Below, piece by piece: positions 5,624-10,945 of a DNA stretch of 10,945 bases (the stretch's first letter is position 1; each line of letters starts with the position of its first letter). The position numbers were made by a program, and so were the translations under genes. Under the pieces are notes generated by a model, which did not search any database, was not told where the DNA came from, and was given only the letters and a program-made list of their open reading frames with translations. The stretch is from Sphingomonadaceae bacterium (lineage in GTDB: Bacteria; Pseudomonadota; Alphaproteobacteria; Sphingomonadales; Sphingomonadaceae). Location of the stretch: contig JAEMTM010000045.1 of the NCBI GenBank assembly GCA_016462305.1, positions 1 through 10,945 of the forward strand, given 5' to 3'.

Positions 5624-8410
5624 CTATAGTTTTAACCCCTTTAGCGCCGCCAATTGCAGCGCCAAGGATGATGGTTGTGCGCTTTGCTTTGCGGCAGCAG
5701 GTGCGCGCTCGGGTTTGGCCTTTGGTTCACCATTTGCGCGGGACGCCTGGTGTTGCGGCTTGGCGCGTTGCGGACGCTGCTCGGGCGGGCGCGGCTTAGG
5801 AAGGCCAACCCAGCGCCAATGCGTGAGCGTAATGGCCTGCGGCTCCGCTGCTGGCGGCGCGGCGGCCTCTGGGGCGCTCGCTTCGGGTTCCGCGGGAACC
5901 GCCGCCTCTAGTTTCTCGGGTTCGGGCGTCCGTGCGACCTCTTGCGCAACAACCTCAATTGCCTCAACCACATTATCAGAGACCATCTCTGGCACAACTT
6001 GCGGCTCGAGCGCCTTCTCCGCCGGGCGGAAGCCTGCGTCGCGCATCAGGGCCTTTAATCCGGCTTCGCTGATGCCCAGCGACGTTGCGAACGCCATGTC
6101 CATGCCAAACAGATTGCCCTGCCCGCGTGCTTCATGCGCTTTTTTGATAACCCGTTCGGCCAGGTCAATGCGGACATATTCGTCGCCAATCCGGCGATAG
6201 CCTGCATTGCGCGCTTCGGAGGCATTGGCAAAATTCCACGCCTTCAAATGCACGGCGCTTTCGGGCGGAAGTTCCGGCATCGTGCGGTTGTCGCGTGCTG
6301 CAAATAATGCTGCACGCCATTTGGCCGCCGCCGGCTTCAGCGCGGCATGGTGATAAATATCGAGCGCACCAAAGACGATGCCGCCCTTACGCGCTGCGCC
6401 GCGTGCTTCCTTGGGTAATGCCGCAATCGCATCGGCCAAATAATGCCGACCTGCAATGCCGCCTTCGTCTGCCAAGCGCACGGCAAGCGCGCGGACATTG
6501 CCGTCGACATCTGCTTGCTGGGCGAGTTCCAATAGTCCGACTATGCCGCCCATGGCCTTTGCCAATTGCGCTGCAATCCAGCCTTCGGCCCGCGTGGTAA
6601 TCTCGCGCAACGCGTCGCCTTCAAGGCCAGCAACCGCCTTCACCGGGGTAAATGCAGGTTGAAGCAGCGTCCGCCCCTTGGTCAGCGCACCCAATATTTC
6701 GCCTTGCCAGAAAATTGCGGGCTTGCCTTCTCCATCGGCTGCGAGCGAGAATTCGCTATCCTCTGCCATGCTTACGTCCTTTGCCTTTTGTCTCAGATAT
6801 GCTGCCAAATGCCGTTCGGCGGCAGCCAATAATAGCTTACGGTCACTTGCTTTGGCCGCTGGGTCAACCCGAAACGCAAAGCCCTGTAAAGTTCCAATGT
6901 CCTCCCCATCGACCAGAACGCGGTTGTCGGCTTGAATGTCCACAGGCAATAAACCGACGTCTTTCGCGCTTTTCCGCAGCAGCATGGATGTGCGTTTATC
7001 GACAAATCGCTGGCGCAATGCATCGTGCAACGCGTCGGACAGTTTTTCCTCCAACGTGCGTGCGCGTTCGGCCATGGCGGGCGGATTGGTCAACCAATCG
7101 CTCCGATGGGCGATATAGGTCCATGTCCGCACCGCCGCGATTCGCGCCGAAAGCGTATCGACATCGCCTTGGATATTGTCGAGCCGCGCGAGTTCACTGG
7201 CATAGACGCCTTGTGGAATGACACGGTCATTTTGTCCCAGATATTGCCATAAAGACGCAACGAAGCGGCTGTGATGCTCCTCGCCCATTTGCCGGAAGTC
7301 AGGCAAGCACGCGACCTCCCAAAGCCGGGCAACGTCCACATGATGGCGGATGAGCGCTTTCACATCGGGCATTTCCGCCAAGCGTTTCAGCACCAACAGG
7401 TCGATGACCTTCGGCGCAGGCAATAGCCCCGGACGATGTGGCTTCTTCTCCAAATCCGCTATCAGCGTCGCGACATCGTTAAAACGCGGATTGGCTTCGC
7501 GCCAATACAACCAGTCCAGACGTGGAAAACTGTGCCCCTCAATCGCCAACACTTCTTCCGGCGTAAATTCGCTGCCCTCGCCAGCCAATGTCCCGAAACT
7601 ACCATCGCGCTGGTGCCGGCCAGCACGTCCGGCAATCTGCGCCATTTCGGCGACGGTCAGGCGGCGGCGGCGCGAACCGTCGAATTTGGACAGGCTGACG
7701 AATGCGACATGCGCGACATCAAGGTTCAACCCCATGCCGATGGCGTCGGTCGCAACGAGATAGTCCACCTCGCCCGATTGAAACATCGCGACTTGGGCAT
7801 TGCGGGTGCGCGGTGACAACGCCCCCATGACGACCGCCGCGCCACCGCGCATACGGCGCAATGTTTCGGCGACCGCATAGACCTGTTCTATCGAGAAAGC
7901 GACGATCGCTGACCGTTTGGGCAAACGCGACAGCTTCTTCGCGCCAGCATAGCTCAACGTCGAAAAACGCGGACGGGAGATGATTTCAGCATCGGGCAGC
8001 AACGCGCGGATAATCGGGCGGAGACTTTCCGAGCCCAGGATCATCGTTTCCTCCCGCCCGCGCGCATGCAATATCCGGTCGGTAAAAATATGCCCGCGCT
8101 CGGGGTCGGCACCCAATTGCGCTTCGTCTATGGCGACGAAGGCTAATTCCTTGTGAATGGGCATGCTTTCAACGGTGCAGCAATACCAGCGGGCTTGCGG
8201 CGGTTCGATCCGCTCTTCACCCGTGATTAAGGCAACATTCTGCACGCCCTTCATGGCGACAACGCGGTCGTAAATTTCCCGCGCCAGCAACCGCAGCGGA
8301 AACCCGATCATCCCACTGGAATGCGCGCACATCCGTTCGACAGCAAGATGCGTCTTACCCGTATTGGTTGGGCCTAAAATGGCCGTGAGGGCGGAACGGA
8401 CTGGGGGCAA
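5624..8410 (-). CDS. Suv3-like superfamily 2 ATP-dependent RNA helicase
   Basis: Long helicase of 928 residues related to mitochondrial SUV3, an RNA helicase that works with RNA-degrading enzymes. Core motifs: Walker A GPTNTGKT (13-20), Walker B DEAQ (95-98; DEIQ in SUV3), motif III-like GSESLRP (126-132), motif V ATDAIGMGLNLDV (220-232) and motif VI QIAGRAGRH (258-266) with the arginine fingers. A long alpha-helical region (about 320-790) follows, matching the SUV3 C-terminal part only in general style. From about 831 to 915 the sequence is low complexity: first Glu/Pro/Ala-rich and acidic, then a THWRWVGLPKPR island (863-874), then Lys/Arg/Pro/Gln-rich and basic. Translation must start before Gly13; the only start in frame is TTG (complement of 8408-8410), without a Shine-Dalgarno site, seven bases after the reductase stop. 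Coupled re-initiation is likely. The S4 gene follows 13 bases on. The RNA substrate is unknown. Confidence 0.92.
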   Translation of the reverse strand: MPPVRSALTAILGPTNTGKTHLAVERMCAHSSGMIGFPLRLLAREIYDRVVAMKGVQNVALITGEERIEPPQARWYCCTVESMPIHKELAFVAIDEAQLGADPERGHIFTDRILHARGREETMILGSESLRPIIRALLPDAEIISRPRFSTLSYAGAKKLSRLPKRSAIVAFSIEQVYAVAETLRRMRGGAAVVMGALSPRTRNAQVAMFQSGEVDYLVATDAIGMGLNLDVAHVAFVSLSKFDGSRRRRLTVAEMAQIAGRAGRHQRDGSFGTLAGEGSEFTPEEVLAIEGHSFPRLDWLYWREANPRFNDVATLIADLEKKPHRPGLLPAPKVIDLLVLKRLAEMPDVKALIRHHVDVARLWEVACLPDFRQMGEEHHSRFVASLWQYLGQNDRVIPQGVYASELARLDNIQGDVDTLSARIAAVRTWTYIAHRSDWLTNPPAMAERARTLEEKLSDALHDALRQRFVDKRTSMLLRKSAKDVGLLPVDIQADNRVLVDGEDIGTLQGFAFRVDPAAKASDRKLLLAAAERHLAAYLRQKAKDVSMAEDSEFSLAADGEGKPAIFWQGEILGALTKGRTLLQPAFTPVKAVAGLEGDALREITTRAEGWIAAQLAKAMGGIVGLLELAQQADVDGNVRALAVRLADEGGIAGRHYLADAIAALPKEARGAARKGGIVFGALDIYHHAALKPAAAKWRAALFAARDNRTMPELPPESAVHLKAWNFANASEARNAGYRRIGDEYVRIDLAERVIKKAHEARGQGNLFGMDMAFATSLGISEAGLKALMRDAGFRPAEKALEPQVVPEMVSDNVVEAIEVVAQEVARTPEPEKLEAAVPAEPEASAPEAAAPPAAEPQAITLTHWRWVGLPKPRPPEQRPQRAKPQHQASRANGEPKAKPERAPAAAKQSAQPSSLALQLAALKGLKL

Positions 8411-8417
8411 ATTTACA

Positions 8418-9653
8418 TCAGTTGGCCATTAAAGCTGCGGCGAGTTCCTTCAATGGCACGTCGGTATCGGCCAATTGTTCAACGGTGGGCGACAGTCCTT
8501 CGGTCACGAACAAGCGGCCTTGAACATAATCCTTGGTCGCGTTGACGCAGTCGAGCGCAATGACTTTATTGGCCTTCAGATAGACGACAGAGAAGCTGCG
8601 GGTATCAGGGTCTCCGCGCAACACCGTGGTATCATAACCCGCGCTGATGCCTATAGTTTGCAGGCGCAAATCATATTGGTTGGACCAGAACCATGGCACC
8701 GCATGATATTGCGTCAACGCACCCGTCAGGCTTTTGGCCACGGCATTCGCCATATCATTGGCGTTCTGCACCGATTCAACGCGCATGACATTGCCGCCTG
8801 CAAAATCATTGGCATGGGCCGCGCAGTCGCCAATGGCATAGATGTCAGGCAATGACGTCCGGCAATAGGCATCGACATCAACTCCGGCCCCGCCCGCCGC
8901 GCCAGCGTTCAGCAAAGGCGCGACAGCAGGGATGATACCGATGCCGACAATGACCATTTGGGCGGGAATCACTTCGCCATCGGCCAGACGCACACCATTG
9001 ACAAAATCTTCGCCCTGTATGCCGCTTATCTCAACACTCAAGCGCACATCGACGCCATGCGCGCGATGCTCGGCCTCGTAAAAGCGCGATAGGGGCGCGC
9101 CAGCAACCCGCGCCAACACGCGGTCCATCGCCTCCAGCACAGTGACTTTCTTGCCCATTTTACAGAGCACAGCCGCCGCCTCAAGTCCGATATAGCCGCC
9201 ACCCACAATCGCAATGTCCGCGACATCGTCGAGGCCGTCCAGCATCCCGTCAACGTCAGCACGCGTGCGTACAACGTGCATACCGGGCAGATTGCCGCCC
9301 TCAACAGGCAATGGCCGCGGACTGCCGCCAGTCGCCCAAATCATGTTGCCATAGGAAATGGCCGCCCCGTCAGACAATGTCACCTTATGGGCAGATGGAT
9401 CGACCACCTCAACGCGCAATCCCAATATCATATCGACGCCGCGCTCCGCCCAGAAAGCGGGCGGCCGGATCATGATGCGTTCAAACGCTTTATCGCCCGC
9501 GAAATAGTCTTTCGACAAAGGCGGGCGCTCATAGGGATATTCAGGCTCAGCGTTCACCACGCCGATGCTACCTTCATATTTGGCCTGCCGTAACGCAATC
9601 GCGGCCTGCGCGCCGCCGTGGCCGCCACCGACAATAAGAATATCATAATGCAT
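8418..9653 (-). CDS. FAD-dependent NAD(P)H:ferredoxin/rubredoxin reductase-type oxidoreductase
   Basis: Soluble flavoprotein of 411 residues in the putidaredoxin reductase / rubredoxin reductase / AIF family; it would pass electrons from NADH via FAD to a small iron-sulfur protein. Visible parts: FAD dinucleotide fold VGGGHGG (8-14), PPLSKDY (44-50), WATGGSPR (106-113), the nicotinamide-binding fold VGGGYIGLEAAAVL (150-163) ending in VLEA with Glu174, which favours NADH over NADPH, the FAD motif DIYAIGDCA (270-278), and the C-terminal VPWFWSNQYDLRLQTIG (319-335) typical of the family. No redox-active CxxC is present, so it is not a thioredoxin or disulfide reductase. The start is ATG (complement of 9651-9653) with only a weak GAGCGA upstream. 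It heads the minus-strand group: the helicase begins seven bases after its stop and fdxA lies three genes down. Its electron acceptor is not shown; FdxA is a guess, since close relatives mostly use 2Fe-2S ferredoxins or rubredoxin. Confidence 0.9.
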   Translation of the reverse strand: MHYDILIVGGGHGGAQAAIALRQAKYEGSIGVVNAEPEYPYERPPLSKDYFAGDKAFERIMIRPPAFWAERGVDMILGLRVEVVDPSAHKVTLSDGAAISYGNMIWATGGSPRPLPVEGGNLPGMHVVRTRADVDGMLDGLDDVADIAIVGGGYIGLEAAAVLCKMGKKVTVLEAMDRVLARVAGAPLSRFYEAEHRAHGVDVRLSVEISGIQGEDFVNGVRLADGEVIPAQMVIVGIGIIPAVAPLLNAGAAGGAGVDVDAYCRTSLPDIYAIGDCAAHANDFAGGNVMRVESVQNANDMANAVAKSLTGALTQYHAVPWFWSNQYDLRLQTIGISAGYDTTVLRGDPDTRSFSVVYLKANKVIALDCVNATKDYVQGRLFVTEGLSPTVEQLADTDVPLKELAAALMAN

Positions 9654-9671
9654 CAGTGCAGATTCGCTCGC

Positions 9672-9700
9672 TTAACAAACATCGAATGAGCGGTAAGCAA
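9672..9700 (-). promoter_or_regulatory. Candidate promoter of the reductase-helicase-S4 group
   Basis: On the minus strand TTGCTT (complement of 9695-9700) is followed after exactly 17 bases by TGTTAA (complement of 9672-9677), giving a leader of about 20 bases before ATG 9653. The spacing is ideal and the -35 fair, but the -10 matches TATAAT at only half its positions. It lies in the right place, in the divergent gap. Confidence 0.35.
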
Positions 9701-9723
9701 AAGGTCGCCCACTGGCTAGTCCT

Positions 9724-9742
9724 ATGCTTGCAGCATATGCAA
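9724..9742. promoter_or_regulatory. Cluster of overlapping inverted repeats before the acyl-CoA dehydrogenase gene
   Basis: Within 19 bases three dyads overlap: ATGCT-TGC-AGCAT (9724-9736), the perfect palindrome GCATATGC (9733-9740) and TTGCA-N5-TGCAA (9728-9742). They lie 20 to 40 bases before the likely start of the dehydrogenase gene and about 25 bases upstream of the candidate reductase promoter. This is a good position for an operator acting on one or both divergent genes. The regulator is unknown, and I do not recognise the site as a known operator. Confidence 0.35.
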
Positions 9743-9762
9743 TTAACTGGCAAAGCAAGGCC

Positions 9763-10926
9763 ATGACAAGCATGACATTAGACTTTGCCCTTGGCGATAA
9801 TGCCGACATGATCCGCGAAACGACGCAGCGTTTTGCAACCCACAAAATCGCGCCGCTCGCGGCCAAGATTGACGCGGATGACTGGTTTCCGCGGGATGCG
9901 CTTTGGCCCGCCATGGGCGAACTCGGCTTGCATGGCATAACCGTTGATGCGGCTGATGGCGGCCTTGGCCTTGGCTATTTGGAACATGTTGTCGCGGTCG
10001 AAGAAGTCAGCCGAGCCTCTGCCTCTATTGGATTGTCCTACGGCGCGCATTCCAACCTGTGCGTCAATCAGATCGCACGCTGGGCCACGCCGGAGCAAAA
10101 GGCGAAATATCTGCCTAAGCTGATTTCGGGCGAACATGTCGGCAGCCTTGCCATGTCCGAAGCGGGCGCTGGCTCTGACGTTGTGTCGATGAAGCTCAAG
10201 GCTGAAGCGGTTCAAGGCGGTTATATCCTGAACGGCACCAAATATTGGATCACCAACGCGCCTTATGCCGACACTTTGGTTGTCTATGCCAAAACAGCGC
10301 CCGAAGCGGCGTCGCGTGGTATCACCGCGTTTCTAATTGAAAAAGGCATGGAGGGTTTTTCGATTGGCCAGAAAATCGATAAAGTCGGGATGCGCGGTTC
10401 GCCCACGGCGGAACTGGTATTCAACGATTGTTTCGTCTCCGACGAACAGATGATGGGCCCGTTGCATGGCGGCGTTGGCGTATTGATGTCCGGCCTCGAT
10501 TACGAACGCGTTGTGCTCGCCGGACTTCAGCTTGGCGTGATGCAGGCCTGCTTGGATGTCGTCCTGCCTTATGTGCGCGAACGCAAACAATTCGGTAAGC
10601 CCATTGGCAGTTTTCAGCTGATGCAGGCAAAGGTCGCCGACATGTATGTCGCGCTCAATTCTGCCCGCAGCTATGTCTACAATGTCGCGCAGGCATGTGA
10701 CGCGGGGCAGACCACGCGCTTTGATGCGGCGGGCGCAATCCTGCTCGCCAGTGAAAGTGCGGTGAAGGTCGCTGGCGAAGCGATTCAGGCCCTCGGCGGC
10801 GCTGGCTATACCAAGGATTGGCCCGTCGAACGCTATTGGCGCGATGCAAAATTGCTCGACATTGGTGCGGGTACAAATGAAATTCGGCGGATGCTGATTG
10901 GCCGGGAGCTGATCGGAGCTTCGTAA
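9763..10926 (+). CDS. Isovaleryl-CoA dehydrogenase (acyl-CoA dehydrogenase family)
   Basis: FAD enzyme that oxidises isovaleryl-CoA to 3-methylcrotonyl-CoA in leucine breakdown, passing electrons to electron-transfer flavoprotein. From this start it has 387 residues, the normal length. Family signatures: LAMSEAGAGSDV (129-140), GTKYWITNA (158-166), and a C-terminal part that tracks human IVD closely (GLDYERVVLAGLQLG, FGKPIGSFQLMQAKVADMY, YVYNVAQACD, ERYWRDAKLLDIGAGTNEIRR). Glu248 in DYER (codon 10504-10506) matches the IVD catalytic base at Glu254, which sits in this loop in isovaleryl- and long-chain-type enzymes, whereas short- and medium-chain enzymes use a later Glu; this supports the substrate call. 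The start is uncertain: ATG 9763 has AAGG only two bases upstream, ATG 9772 has it eleven upstream, and ATG 9724 would add 13 unlike residues and cover the dyad cluster. It is divergent from the reductase gene and followed at once by another start. Confidence 0.92.
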   Translation: MTSMTLDFALGDNADMIRETTQRFATHKIAPLAAKIDADDWFPRDALWPAMGELGLHGITVDAADGGLGLGYLEHVVAVEEVSRASASIGLSYGAHSNLCVNQIARWATPEQKAKYLPKLISGEHVGSLAMSEAGAGSDVVSMKLKAEAVQGGYILNGTKYWITNAPYADTLVVYAKTAPEAASRGITAFLIEKGMEGFSIGQKIDKVGMRGSPTAELVFNDCFVSDEQMMGPLHGGVGVLMSGLDYERVVLAGLQLGVMQACLDVVLPYVRERKQFGKPIGSFQLMQAKVADMYVALNSARSYVYNVAQACDAGQTTRFDAAGAILLASESAVKVAGEAIQALGGAGYTKDWPVERYWRDAKLLDIGAGTNEIRRMLIGRELIGAS

Positions 10927-10936
10927 GGAGAGTGTG

Positions 10937-10945
10937 ATGCAGTGG
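10937..10945 (+). CDS. Start of next gene (first three codons only)
   Basis: ATG at 10937 is preceded by a strong AAGGAG (10925-10930) at six bases spacing, the best ribosome site in the window, overlapping the dehydrogenase stop. Only Met-Gln-Trp is visible, so the product cannot be named. After isovaleryl-CoA dehydrogenase, a methylcrotonyl-CoA carboxylase subunit or another leucine-breakdown gene would be usual, which is context only. Confidence 0.6.

Noticed and set aside
6295..7252. Several plus-strand frames of 60 to 190 codons opposite the helicase
   Set aside because: All are antisense to the helicase coding region, overlap each other in different frames, and show no domain, signal sequence or ribosome site.
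9724..9762. Longer dehydrogenase beginning at ATG 9724
   Set aside because: The added 13 residues do not resemble the family N-terminus, no ribosome site precedes it and the stretch holds the dyad cluster.
1..10945. Mobile element, prophage, defence island or CRISPR content
   Set aside because: No transposase, integrase, terminal inverted repeats, direct-repeat array, tRNA or defence-family gene was seen; composition and gene content look like core chromosome throughout.

Overview
The window reads as ordinary chromosomal DNA of an alphaproteobacterium, most likely a sphingomonad (order Sphingomonadales). This rests on moderate-to-high GC, the style of the encoded proteins, and gene neighbourhoods I recall from that group (trmL-hemF; a Suv3-like helicase followed by a small S4 protein and FdxA). 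It holds ten complete protein genes, one gene cut by the left edge and the first codons of another at the right edge. I see no tRNA, rRNA, CRISPR array, insertion sequence, integrase or attachment site, and no gene-free stretch above about 110 bases.

Region 1 (2..1830, plus strand) is a tight operon: the 3' part of trmL (wobble-base tRNA 2'-O-methyltransferase), hemF (oxygen-dependent coproporphyrinogen III oxidase of heme synthesis) overlapping it by ATGA, and a GNAT acetyltransferase six bases after the hemF stop. A multi-pass membrane protein (1820..2563, minus) converges on it and overlaps the acetyltransferase end by 11 bases.

Region 2 (2655..4921, plus) is lipB (octanoyl transfer to lipoate-dependent enzymes), a small acidic lipoprotein and an Old Yellow Enzyme-family flavin oxidoreductase, the last two joined by a GTGA overlap. 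lipB is divergent from the membrane protein gene across 91 bases.

Region 3 (4918..9653, minus) runs from right to left: a ferredoxin reductase-type FAD/NADH enzyme, a 928-residue Suv3-like RNA helicase with a low-complexity tail, an 82-residue S4 RNA-binding protein, and the 7Fe ferredoxin FdxA. The first three lie within 7 to 13 bases of each other. FdxA follows a 105-base gap with a possible own promoter, so an RNA-handling pair is flanked by two redox proteins.

Region 4 (9763..10945, plus) is an isovaleryl-CoA dehydrogenase (leucine breakdown), divergent from the reductase, with a strong ribosome site and start codon for another gene right after its stop.

I found no clear new system. The points most worth a second look are the redox/RNA gene grouping on the minus strand, four neighbouring genes in a row with non-ATG starts, a start-stop ATGTAA at the reductase/helicase junction, and a short motif shared by the two divergent promoter regions.
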